A stretch of 64,000 bases of DNA, taken from positions 17,339-81,338 of the forward strand of contig NZ_JACJVO010000042.1 of assembly GCF_014212055.1 (NCBI RefSeq), in the 5' to 3' direction. The translations under genes were made by a program, and so were the position numbers. The notes under the pieces were generated by a model that saw nothing but the letters and a program-made list of their open reading frames with translations, did no database searches and was not told where the DNA came from. Below, in pieces: positions 25,622 to 33,489 of this stretch. This stretch comes from Cohnella zeiphila (GTDB lineage Bacteria; Bacillota; Bacilli; Paenibacillales; Paenibacillaceae). Each line of letters starts with the position of its first letter. Position 1 is the first letter of the stretch.

Positions 25622-27555
25622 GCGCGATCGCCGGCTTGATCCGGCTTGACGGGCAAGATGCGGACCCCGCGGATGCCGAAGCCCTGATGGGCGCCATGCA
25701 ATCGTACGTGGCCGATGAGGTCCGGACGTGGCGCGGCGGCCCCGCGTTCCTCGGCTGCCGAATCCGGCGGATCACGCCCGATTCGGCTGCCGAGCGGATG
25801 CCGGACGGCAGCGACCCGACCGGCCGGCTGCGAATCGCGGCGGACGCCATTCTCGACAACCGCTTCGAGCTGTTCGACCGCTTGGAGGTGCCTGCCGCCC
25901 GCCGCGGCGAAATGACGGACAGCGAGCTCATTCTGCTCGCTTACCGGAGGTGGGGGCGGGAGACGCCGGCCGCTCTCGTCGGAGATTTCGCGTTCATGAT
26001 CTGGGACGAGGAACGCCGGCTGCTGTTCGGCGCTCGGGACACGTTCGGCAGCCGTTCGCTTTATTATCACGGCAACGCCACGCGCTTCGCCTTCTGCACC
26101 GCGATGGGGCCGCTGCTCGCGCTGGACGATACGCCCAAAGGGCTGAACGAAGCGTGGCTCGCGGAATTCATGGCGATTCCGGAGATGTTCGAGTGCACGG
26201 ACCCCGAGGCGACGCCGTACCGGGACATCCGGCAGGTGCCGCCGGGCCATGCGATCGCCGTGACGGACGGGCGCGTCGCGCTTGCCGGCTTCGGCGCGCT
26301 GGAGCCGGACGCGCCGCTGCAGTTGAAGTCGGACGCCGACTACGAGGAAGCGTTCCGGGACGTGTTCGGGGAAGCCGTTCGGTGCCGGCTTCGCACGTTC
26401 CGCGAGGTCGCGGTGACGTTAAGCGGCGGCCTCGACTCGGGGACGGTCGCGAGCTTCGCCGCGCGGGAGCTGGCGCAGAGCGGGAAGACGCTGCATGCCT
26501 ACAGCAGCGTTCCGCCGCGGGATTTCGCCGACTGGACGCCGGGCGGCACGGCCGCCGACGAGCGGCCGTATATCCGGGCGACGGCCCGGCATGTCGGCAA
26601 TATCGAGCAGACGGATCTGGACTTCGAGGGGATCAGCCCGTATACGGAAGTGGACGAATGGCTGGACCTGCTCGAATCTCCTTACAAGTTTTTCGAGAAC
26701 TCGTACTGGCTCAAAGGGATATACGAGCGGGCCGGCAGGCAAGGCGCGGGCATTCTGCTGACCGGGGCGCGGGGCAACTTCACGATCTCGTGGGGACCCG
26801 CCCTCGATTACTACGCGCTGCTGCTGAAGCGGATGAGATGGCTGCGGCTGCTGCGCGAGCTCCGGCTGTACGGAGAGAACAAGGGAATCGGCCGCAGAAA
26901 GCTGCTGCCGATCATCGGCAAGCTGGCGTTTCCCGCGCTGGCCGGCCGGCGCTCGTCGCAGGCCGCCGGGGCGGACCTCCCGGCGATGCTGATCCATCCC
27001 GATTTCGCCGCGCGGACGGGCGTATTCGCCAGATTGCGCGAAGGCTCGGGCGGCCCGGCGGAAGCGGATGCCGTCCGGCTTCGCCGGGATAAGCTCGGCA
27101 GCCTCGCCGCCGCGAACAAGAACGGCGCGACGGCTACGAAGCTGTCGCTGCGGTACGGCGTCTGGGAACGCGATCCGACGTGCGACCTGCGGGTCGTCCG
27201 GTTTTGTCTCGCGGTGCCGCTCCCCCAGTATGTGCGGGACGGAATGGATCGCGCGCTCATTCGCCGGGCGACGGCGTCCGTGCTGCCCGACGAGGTCAGG
27301 CTGAACCAGAGGGTTCGGGGCATTCAGGGCGCCGATTGGCTGCACCGCGCCGCCCCCGCGTGGTCCAGGCTGACCGAGGAGTTGACCCGTCTATGCGCCG
27401 ATCCGGCCGTCGCTGCGTATCTGCACGTCGAACGGATCCGGGCCGCCCTTGCGGGAGCGGGGCGGGAGCCTCGTCCAGAGCTCGCCTTTCACCCGGAGAT
27501 GAGGCTGCTCATGCGAAGCCTGATTCTCGGCCGGTTCATCAAGCGGTTCGCCTGA
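25618..27555 (+). CDS. Lasso peptide macrolactam synthetase (C protein, asparagine synthetase-like)
   Basis: 645 residues. N-terminal Ntn-like domain followed by an ATP-pyrophosphatase domain with the PP-loop VTLSGGLDSGT near residues 266-276. Residue 2 is Ser, not the catalytic Cys of glutaminase domains, so it should not hydrolyse glutamine. Lasso cyclases adenylate an Asp/Glu side chain and close the ring with the peptide N-terminus (family knowledge). Neighbouring precursor, RRE, protease and exporter genes confirm this role over asparagine synthesis. Translationally coupled to the sulfotransferase. Confidence 0.9.
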   Translation: MSAIAGLIRLDGQDADPADAEALMGAMQSYVADEVRTWRGGPAFLGCRIRRITPDSAAERMPDGSDPTGRLRIAADAILDNRFELFDRLEVPAARRGEMTDSELILLAYRRWGRETPAALVGDFAFMIWDEERRLLFGARDTFGSRSLYYHGNATRFAFCTAMGPLLALDDTPKGLNEAWLAEFMAIPEMFECTDPEATPYRDIRQVPPGHAIAVTDGRVALAGFGALEPDAPLQLKSDADYEEAFRDVFGEAVRCRLRTFREVAVTLSGGLDSGTVASFAARELAQSGKTLHAYSSVPPRDFADWTPGGTAADERPYIRATARHVGNIEQTDLDFEGISPYTEVDEWLDLLESPYKFFENSYWLKGIYERAGRQGAGILLTGARGNFTISWGPALDYYALLLKRMRWLRLLRELRLYGENKGIGRRKLLPIIGKLAFPALAGRRSSQAAGADLPAMLIHPDFAARTGVFARLREGSGGPAEADAVRLRRDKLGSLAAANKNGATATKLSLRYGVWERDPTCDLRVVRFCLAVPLPQYVRDGMDRALIRRATASVLPDEVRLNQRVRGIQGADWLHRAAPAWSRLTEELTRLCADPAVAAYLHVERIRAALAGAGREPRPELAFHPEMRLLMRSLILGRFIKRFA

Positions 27556-27615
27556 CCGGCCGGTTCGGGAACGCGGACCGAATTCGGCAATCGAGCATGA
27601 AAGGAGGTGAACCAG

Positions 27616-27753
27616 ATGCAAATGAGCGCGAAGAAAGAATGGCAAGCTCCCGAGCTCGAAACGCTGAACGTCAGCGAGACGATGTACGGGAAAGGAATGA
27701 CGAACATCGATTTCGTCACGACGGAAGACATGGACATCTATGCACCGAGCTGA
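27616..27753 (+). CDS. Lasso peptide precursor (A)
   Basis: 45 residues, ATG 27616 with AAGGAGGTGA eight bases upstream, a near-perfect ribosome binding site that predicts high expression. The leader contains WQAPELETLNV, matching the lasso leader pattern aromatic-x-x-P-x-L-x-x-L read by the RRE protein. Thr22 before Met23 fits the usual Thr at -2, placing cleavage before Tyr24. The 22-residue core then begins YGKGMTNID, so Asp9 can close a nine-residue ring. It ends EDMDIYAPS. An alternative cut before Gly25 would give an eight-residue ring. The C-terminal Ser is the site phosphorylated in paeninodin-type peptides, and Tyr19 of the core follows Glu/Asp residues as in sulfation sites. Too short for usual gene callers. 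Confidence 0.88.
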   Translation: MQMSAKKEWQAPELETLNVSETMYGKGMTNIDFVTTEDMDIYAPS

Positions 27754-27778
27754 GCATGCCTTTCCCGATTTGCCCAGC

Positions 27779-27819
27779 GTCCTTATACAGCCCTCTTGGG
27801 CTGTATAAGGACCCTTTTT
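27779..27819 (+). terminator. Strong hairpin after the lasso precursor
   Basis: Perfect 15-base arms GTCCTTATACAGCCC (27779-27793) and GGGCTGTATAAGGAC (27798-27812), loop TCTT, then CCTTTTT. It would end most transcripts after the precursor, making precursor mRNA more abundant than the kinase, B1, B2 and exporter genes. A second short hairpin (TGCCCGG/CCGGGCA, 27828-27848) follows. Confidence 0.85.
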
Positions 27820-27870
27820 GCCGTGAATGCCCGGTGCTCTGCCGGGCACAACCAACCTAGCCCGATCCGG

Positions 27871-28026
27871 CGCCAGATAACCGAGAAATTCGGCGAATGG
27901 GCGTCGGCACGGTCTGAACGAGCGCCGATAACCGAGAAAGTCGGTTATCGGACGACAAAAACGGCCGGTAAGAACGCCGATAACCGAGAAAATCGGGTAA
28001 CAAGCATAGGCAACGGTCTGAAAGAC
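27871..28026. repeat. Three tandem 52-base repeats with palindromic head
   Basis: Units start at 27871, 27923 and 27975, exactly 52 bases apart. Each begins CGCCGATAACCGAGAAA (unit 1 has CGCCAGATAACC), and units also share an ACGGTCTGAA-like tail. In unit 2 the head is a dyad, CGATAACCGA/TCGGTTATCG. They fill the gap between precursor and kinase genes with no gene inside. A short stem GGCCGTC/GACGGCC (28055-28071) follows. Function unknown. Confidence 0.8.
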
Positions 28027-28110
28027 GACGTCGAAAACGAATCAATCGGATAAAGGCCGTCAGCGACGGCCCTGCCGATTATTTTCCCATAAAGAAAGGA
28101 GCGATCGGAT

Positions 28111-29079
28111 TTGAACGAGCTTGCATTCGCCGAGCGGCCGACGGTTCACCAGGCTTTCGGCCTGCGGATCTCGAGCCGGGTTCCGCTTCCCGAACTGCCG
28201 TTGTCCGGCGACGCCGCGGGCGGAATGCCCGCCGATGTCGCGATCGGTCCGGCGGACCCGGACAAGCTGCGGGAAGAGCTGGAGGCTTGCGGCAGCAACT
28301 TTGCCTACTCGCGCGCAGGCAGCCGGTTCCTGTTCCTCATTCCGGACACGGCCGTTTACGGCATCGAAGACGGCAAGGCGATCGCCGTCGCACCGCTGCC
28401 CGGCGCGGATCGCGAGAAGGTTCGCGTTTATCTGCTCGGCACTTGCATGGGAGCGATGCTTATGATCCGGCATGTGCTCCCGCTGCATGGCAGCGCGGTC
28501 GTGATCGACGGGAAGGCGTACGCCTTCGTGGGCGACTCGGGCGCCGGCAAGTCGACGTTGGCCGCGACGTTCGTCGAGCTGGGACACCGGCTCGTCAGCG
28601 ACGATGTCGTAGCGGTCTCCTTCGATGACGAAGGCTGCCCTGTCGTCATGCCGTCCTATCCGCAGCAGAAGCTGTGGCGGGAAAGTCTCTCGGGACTCGG
28701 CAAGGATGCGGCTCCGTATCGTCCGATCTTCCGGGAGACCGACAAGTTCGCCGTTCCGGTCACTTCCGGGTTCAGCCCGGATCCCGTTCCTTTGGCCGGC
28801 GTGTTCGAATTGGCCAAGTCGAACCGGGAGACGATCGGGCTGAGGAGCTTGCGCGGCGGCGAGCGGCTGCGGGTTGTGATGCAGCATACGTACCGCAAGG
28901 AGCTCGTTCCCCGTCTGGGACGGGAGGAATGGCATTTTCGAACGTCCGCCGGCATCGCGGGCGGGATCGGCGCTTGCAGGCTGGAGCGGCCGGAGGAAGG
29001 ATTTACGGCCCGCCGTCTTGCGGAAACTATCATTCGTTTCGTCAATAAAGGAGGACATGAAGATGTCGGATCGGCATGA
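28111..29079 (+). CDS. HPr kinase-like lasso peptide kinase (K)
   Basis: 322 residues. The C-terminal half resembles HPr kinase/phosphorylase: LPLHGSAVVIDGKAYAF, Walker A GDSGAGKST (141-149) and RLVSDDVVAV. The N-terminal part (1-100) is unlike HPrK, and the HPrK K/P-loop signature is absent. Homologues in paeninodin-type clusters (PadeK, ThcoK) phosphorylate the C-terminal Ser of the precursor (established for that family). The precursor here ends in Ser. Start is TTG 28111 with AAAGGAG in front; no ATG gives the same N-terminus. Overlaps B1 by 17 bases. Confidence 0.85.
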   Translation: MNELAFAERPTVHQAFGLRISSRVPLPELPLSGDAAGGMPADVAIGPADPDKLREELEACGSNFAYSRAGSRFLFLIPDTAVYGIEDGKAIAVAPLPGADREKVRVYLLGTCMGAMLMIRHVLPLHGSAVVIDGKAYAFVGDSGAGKSTLAATFVELGHRLVSDDVVAVSFDDEGCPVVMPSYPQQKLWRESLSGLGKDAAPYRPIFRETDKFAVPVTSGFSPDPVPLAGVFELAKSNRETIGLRSLRGGERLRVVMQHTYRKELVPRLGREEWHFRTSAGIAGGIGACRLERPEEGFTARRLAETIIRFVNKGGHEDVGSA

Positions 29080-29353
29080 AGCGAGCCTGACGGTTGTCCG
29101 GGCGGAAGGAAACATCGTATGCGACATGGACGGAGAGAAGGTCATGTTCAGCGTCGCCACCGGCAAGTATTACAGCCTCGGCAGCGTAGGAGGAAGAATC
29201 TGGGAGCTGATCGGCGCTCCGATCCGGGTCGGCCGGCTGGTCGACGAACTGACGGAGGAATTTTCCGTCGAGCGTCCGGAATGCGAGCGGCAGGTGCGCA
29301 AATTCCTGCGCAGTTTGAAGCGGGAGTCGCTGATCGAGGTTCATTCGTCTTGA
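29063..29353 (+). CDS. Lasso peptide RRE protein (B1, PqqD-like)
   Basis: 96 residues of the PqqD-like RiPP recognition element: N-terminal beta strands (LTVVRAEGNIVCDMDGEKV, FSVATGKYYSLG), then helices with GGRIWELIGAP and VDELTEEFSVE. B1 binds the precursor leader and delivers it to the B2 protease. ATG 29063 is about 10 bases after AAAGGAGG; ATG 29057 is too close. One-base overlap with B2. Confidence 0.88.
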   Translation: MSDRHEASLTVVRAEGNIVCDMDGEKVMFSVATGKYYSLGSVGGRIWELIGAPIRVGRLVDELTEEFSVERPECERQVRKFLRSLKRESLIEVHSS

Positions 29354-29808
29354 TGCGGAGGCTCCGGACCTTTATGGCCTGGCCGGCGGAGAAGAAGCGG
29401 CTCATGCTGGAGGCGCTGGTATATCTGGCATGGGCGCGCATCATGAAGCTGCTGCCCTTCTCGCGCCTTGCGCCTTCGCTTGGCCGGCCGATGAAAGAGA
29501 CGGCGAACGTACACGATCTGATGCAGGAACGCAGCATTCGGCGAATCTCGGAGGCGGTGCGGGTGATGAGCCGCCATACGTTCTGGGAGAGCCAATGTCT
29601 GGTCCAGGCGCTCGCGGCCAAGAAGATGCTGGAGCGCCGCCATATGGACAGCACGCTGTATCTGGGAACGGCGAGAGACGAGCGGGGGAACCTGATCGCG
29701 CACGCGTGGCTTCGCAGCGGACCGATCTATGTGACCGGAGCCGGCGAGCGGCATCGGTTCACGACCGTAGCGGCGTTCGGTACAGACCATTCGAACCGGA
29801 AAGATTGA
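29353..29808 (+). CDS. Lasso peptide leader protease (B2, transglutaminase-like)
   Basis: 151 residues. Cys82 in WESQCLVQALAAKKML and His117 in IAHAWLRSG are the catalytic pair of the lasso B2 cysteine protease family, which removes the leader. I do not see an acidic residue at the usual place for the third member of the triad, about 10-12 residues after the His; it may be elsewhere. The helical N-terminus is typical of split B2 proteins that work with a separate B1. Confidence 0.85.
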   Translation: MRRLRTFMAWPAEKKRLMLEALVYLAWARIMKLLPFSRLAPSLGRPMKETANVHDLMQERSIRRISEAVRVMSRHTFWESQCLVQALAAKKMLERRHMDSTLYLGTARDERGNLIAHAWLRSGPIYVTGAGERHRFTTVAAFGTDHSNRKD

Positions 29809-29819
29809 AGGTGCCTATT

Positions 29820-31016
29820 ATGGATAAGTCGTTCCGTCTGGATGTCGGCCCTTTTCCCATGGAATTGAACGTAATGCTGGAAGCGCTGCGAGGAGGGGCG
29901 GGACCGGAGAAAGAGCGGCCCGGGACACCTTTGTTGCCGAACATCGACTGGAATCAATTTATGAAGCTGGTGCGGCATCATCGCGTCTATCCGCAGATTT
30001 ATGCGAATCCGGCAAACGGCGGATTGATTCCGCCCGATGTCCTGCAAACCGTCGGCCGGGATTACCGAATGAACGCGCTGGGCATGCTTCGCCTGAGCGC
30101 GGAGATGGAGCGCGTATGCAAGGCGCTGAACGAGCGCGGAGTCCGATCGCTTCTGCTCAAAGGGCCGGCGTTGGCCCGTCTCCTGTACGGAGACGTATCG
30201 CTTCGGACGTCCAAGGACCTGGACATCCTCATTCCCGTCGCCGACGTCGCGAAGGCCGAAAGCTTGCTTGAGGAGCTCGGTTTTGTAGCGGACCATCCGA
30301 TCCCCCGCGGACTCGGCGACTGGAAGTGGAAGCTTCACCACGTGGCTTTCACGCATCCGCAGACCCGGATTCAAGTGGAGGTGCATTGGCGTCTCAACGG
30401 AGATCTCGGCAAAGAACCGCCTTTCGAAGAGCTCTGGAACGGGAGACAGCAAAGCGAATTGGTCGAGGGTCTGTACATGCCGGGGAACGAGCATCTCTTT
30501 ATGTATCTGGCGATGCACGGCGCGCGCCACGGATGGTTCCGGCTTCGCTGGCTGGCCGATATCGACCGGATGGCGCGGCGAAGTCTGGACTGGGAAGCGC
30601 TCGTCGCTTTGCTGAAGCGGTATCACGCTCTCGATATGGCGGGTCAGGCGCTCGTGCTGGCCTCTTCGCTGCTGCATACGCCGGTTCCGGACGCGTTGAA
30701 GCCGGCCGCCTTCTCCAGCCGAGGACAAGATTTGGCGCGGCGATCGCAGATGTTCATCCGGGACGCCGACGCCTGGGCTTCCTTACCCGGTACGGGGCCG
30801 GCGGCCAGCGCCTACAAGAGCTACCTGTTCGCGTTGAAGACCACCCCGCAGAAATGGCGCTTCGCCATCAGCCGGCTGCATCCCAGCTTCCGCGACGTCG
30901 AGGCGCTGCCGCTGCCCAAGCCCCTTTATTTTCTATATTTCCCGCTCAGACCGTTCGTCTGGCTATGGAGACAAGTGCGGCAGCAGCAGCCCTTGAGAGA
31001 TGAGGAGATGGGATGA
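29820..31016 (+). CDS. Nucleotidyltransferase-like protein (NTP_transf_5 type) in the lasso cluster
   Basis: 398 residues. LLLKGPALARLLYGDVSLR followed by KDLDILIP is the core of the minimal nucleotidyltransferase fold, with the Asp-x-Asp metal pair; IQVEVHWRL supplies a third acidic residue. The C-terminal half is helical with no known motif. It lies between B2 and the exporter gene and overlaps the latter by ATGA (31013-31016). Proteins of this family recur in Firmicute lasso clusters as I recall, without an assigned role. It could nucleotidylate the peptide or serve immunity; neither is shown. Confidence 0.75.
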   Translation: MDKSFRLDVGPFPMELNVMLEALRGGAGPEKERPGTPLLPNIDWNQFMKLVRHHRVYPQIYANPANGGLIPPDVLQTVGRDYRMNALGMLRLSAEMERVCKALNERGVRSLLLKGPALARLLYGDVSLRTSKDLDILIPVADVAKAESLLEELGFVADHPIPRGLGDWKWKLHHVAFTHPQTRIQVEVHWRLNGDLGKEPPFEELWNGRQQSELVEGLYMPGNEHLFMYLAMHGARHGWFRLRWLADIDRMARRSLDWEALVALLKRYHALDMAGQALVLASSLLHTPVPDALKPAAFSSRGQDLARRSQMFIRDADAWASLPGTGPAASAYKSYLFALKTTPQKWRFAISRLHPSFRDVEALPLPKPLYFLYFPLRPFVWLWRQVRQQQPLRDEEMG

Positions 31017-32761
31017 CGGATCTCTGGTTCTACCTGAACAGGCTGCGCGGCTTCGCGGGAATCCGCCTGTATACCCAGTTGGCCGCGATGATCGCGGTCG
31101 GACTGTTCGACGGGGTCGGCATTTATTTGCTCGCGCCCTTGCTCGGGCTGCTCGGGTTCTTCGGCGGGAGCTCCGGCAGCATTCCGCTGGCCGCCGGCTG
31201 GCTGGATGCGCTGCGCAGCCTGAACGTTGCTGCCGCCCTGCCCGTTCTGCTCGGGGTTTACGTGCTGGTGATGGCGATCCAGGCGCTGCTGCAGAAGGAG
31301 CAGAGCATTCGGGGCGCGCAGCTTCAACAAGGCTTCATCCGCCATTTGCGGCTCCGCATTTATGAGGGACTGATGAGGTCGAACTGGCTTTTTTTCGTTC
31401 GGCGGCGCAGGTCGGACTTCCACCACGTGCTCACATCCGAATTGGCGCGGGTCAGCCAGGCGACCTACTTGCTGATGCAGCTCGCGTCCTCGCTGGCGTT
31501 CACCGTCATTCAGATCGCCTTCGCCTTCTGGCTGTCGGCGAAGCTGACGGCCTTCGTCCTGATCAGCGGCGCGGCGATCGCGCTCGCCATGCGCAGACGG
31601 ATTCGCCGCGCCAAGGCGGTCGGCAATCAGACCAGCCTGCTGTCGCAAAGCTATTACGCCGGTCTGACCGATCACTTGGGCGGCATCAAAGAGATCAAGA
31701 GCAATCGGCTCGAGGCGTTCTATCTCGACTGGTTCCGTTCCCTGACCGGACGCATGGAAGCCAACTTCACGGCCTTCTCGAGGCTGCAGGCCGTAACGGA
31801 GTGCCTGTACCGGATCGCGGCGGCGGCCCTGATCGCCCTGTTCGTCTACTTGTCTTACGAGGTGTTCCGCGTGGCGCCGGGCCAGCTCATGCTGATCGTG
31901 ATCATCTTCGCCAGGCTGTGGCCGCGCTTCACGGCGGTTCAATCCAACGCGGAGCAGATCTACTCGGCGATTCCCGCGATCCGCAGCCTGCGCCAATTGG
32001 AGCGGGAGTGCGAAGCCGCCCGGGAATCGGCGGACGACGAAGGAACCGGCATTCCGCGGGCCATGCCCGTGAAGCAGGGGATCGAATGCAGCGGCGTTTT
32101 TTTCCGGTACGGAGAGGACGAGCAGTCGGAATATGCGCTGAAGGACATCAACGCGCGCATCCCGGCGGGGAAGATGACGGCGATTATCGGCAAGTCGGGG
32201 GCGGGCAAAAGCACGCTCGTCGACATTCTCATGGGGCTGCTGGAGCCGGTTCGCGGTACGGTCCTCATCGACGGCGTTCCGCTCGGAGAGGATACGCGGA
32301 ACCTGCTGCGCCATTCCGTGGGCTACGTCGCGCAGGACCCGTTCCTGTTCCATGCCAGCATTCGGGAGAACCTCCAGGCCGTTCGCCCGGATGCCCGCGA
32401 GGAGGAACTGTGGGAAGCGCTGCGGTTCTCCGCTTCGGACGATTTCGTCAGACGGCTGCCCGAGGGGCTGGATACGATCGTCGGCGATCGCGGAGTCCGG
32501 CTGTCCGGCGGGGAGCGTCAGCGGCTGGTACTCGCCAGGGCCATGCTCAGGCGGCCGTCGATTCTGGTGCTGGACGAAGCGACCAGCGCGCTGGATAACG
32601 AGAACGAGGCGCGGATCCAGGAGGCGATCGACCGGCTGAAGGGAACGATGACGATCATCGTCATCGCCCATCGCCTGTCGACGATCCGGAACGCCGACCA
32701 GGTTCTTGTGCTGGAGCGGGGAGAAGTCGTGCGGGAGGAAGATCAGCAGCTTGCCAAGTAA
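31013..32761 (+). CDS. Lasso peptide ABC exporter (D)
   Basis: 582 residues: a six-helix export domain (about 1-320) fused to an ATPase. The ATPase has Walker A GKSGAGKST, Q-loop YVAQDPFLF, signature LSGGERQR, Walker B ILVLDEATSALD and H-loop IAHRLSTI. It exports the mature peptide and would give self-protection. Coupled to the gene before by a 4-base overlap; its last 19 bases overlap the convergent APS kinase gene. Confidence 0.9.
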   Translation: MTDLWFYLNRLRGFAGIRLYTQLAAMIAVGLFDGVGIYLLAPLLGLLGFFGGSSGSIPLAAGWLDALRSLNVAAALPVLLGVYVLVMAIQALLQKEQSIRGAQLQQGFIRHLRLRIYEGLMRSNWLFFVRRRRSDFHHVLTSELARVSQATYLLMQLASSLAFTVIQIAFAFWLSAKLTAFVLISGAAIALAMRRRIRRAKAVGNQTSLLSQSYYAGLTDHLGGIKEIKSNRLEAFYLDWFRSLTGRMEANFTAFSRLQAVTECLYRIAAAALIALFVYLSYEVFRVAPGQLMLIVIIFARLWPRFTAVQSNAEQIYSAIPAIRSLRQLERECEAARESADDEGTGIPRAMPVKQGIECSGVFFRYGEDEQSEYALKDINARIPAGKMTAIIGKSGAGKSTLVDILMGLLEPVRGTVLIDGVPLGEDTRNLLRHSVGYVAQDPFLFHASIRENLQAVRPDAREEELWEALRFSASDDFVRRLPEGLDTIVGDRGVRLSGGERQRLVLARAMLRRPSILVLDEATSALDNENEARIQEAIDRLKGTMTIIVIAHRLSTIRNADQVLVLERGEVVREEDQQLAK

Positions 32762-33354
32762 TTGCGCTCCTCCAGATAGCGAATCAGGTCGGCGACGGAT
32801 TCCGCCGCCGGCCGGTTCTCCGTATCCAGAATCAACTCGGGCCGGACGGGAGCGTCGTAGCCCGCGCCGATTCCCGTGAAGTTGGAAATCTGGCCGCCGC
32901 GCGCCTTTTTGTACAGCCCCTTCGGATCCCTTCTCTCGCATTCCGCGAGCGGGCATTTCACGTAAATTTCGATAAACTCGCCGGGCGCCAGCATCTCGCG
33001 GACCATCCCGCGGTCCGCCTCGTTCGGAGAGACGAAGGCGGCCAGCACGACCAGGCCCGCGTCCACGAACAGCTTCGAGACCTCGCCGACCCTGCGGATA
33101 TTTTCTTTCCGGTCCGCTTCGGAGAATCCGAGGTCTCGGCCCAATCCGTGCCGGACATTGTCGCCGTCCAGCACGTACGAAGCGATCCCCCGGCCGTGCA
33201 GCTCTTTCTCCATCGCGAAAGCAAGCGTCGTTTTGCCCGAACCCGGCAGTCCCGTGAACCATAGGACATAGCTCGGATGTCCGAATCTTTGACTTCGGTC
33301 CCGGCGGGTGAGACTGGACCGCTGCCAGGTCACATTGCGGCTGTCTGAATCCAA
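32743..33354 (-). CDS. cysC: Adenylylsulfate (APS) kinase
   Basis: 203 residues. Phosphorylates APS to PAPS, the sulfate donor of sulfotransferases. Walker A is FTGLPGSGKTT; family blocks include LDGDNVRHGLGRDLGFS, DRKENIRRVGEV and the FISP-like AAFVSPNEADRGMVR, then ECERRDPKGLYKKARGG. Start is TTG 33354, seven bases after AAAGGGGGAG; ATG 33381 has no ribosome binding site. It points towards the lasso genes and overlaps the exporter by 19 bases. With the sulfotransferase at 24374 it brackets the cluster, which suggests dedicated PAPS supply. No ATP sulfurylase gene is in the window. Confidence 0.93.
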   Translation of the reverse strand: MDSDSRNVTWQRSSLTRRDRSQRFGHPSYVLWFTGLPGSGKTTLAFAMEKELHGRGIASYVLDGDNVRHGLGRDLGFSEADRKENIRRVGEVSKLFVDAGLVVLAAFVSPNEADRGMVREMLAPGEFIEIYVKCPLAECERRDPKGLYKKARGGQISNFTGIGAGYDAPVRPELILDTENRPAAESVADLIRYLEERNYLASC

Positions 33355-33489
33355 ATGCTCTCCCCCTTTCGATGCTCTCATCTTAACACAGAGCCCGGAA
33401 CGGCGCCTGAAGCCGGCGGCGCAGCCCGTTTGTCCCGAATGGGCCATGAGACCCGATAAAACATTCACATGGAAAGGAAGCGATGAACC

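Noticed and set aside
25618..27555. Ordinary asparagine synthetase
   Set aside because: No N-terminal Cys2, and neighbours are precursor, RRE, protease and exporter of a lasso peptide.
27871..28026. CRISPR array
   Set aside because: Repeats are degenerate and only three. The intervals are related to each other rather than unique, and there are no cas genes.
12545..33262. Very long minus-strand open frames, such as 12545-14773, 21895-24417 and 30926-33262
   Set aside because: They mirror strongly supported plus-strand genes with clear motifs, have low-complexity Arg/Gln/Pro-rich composition, and arise from GC-rich codon use. The C-terminal part of the last one only joins the real cysC frame.
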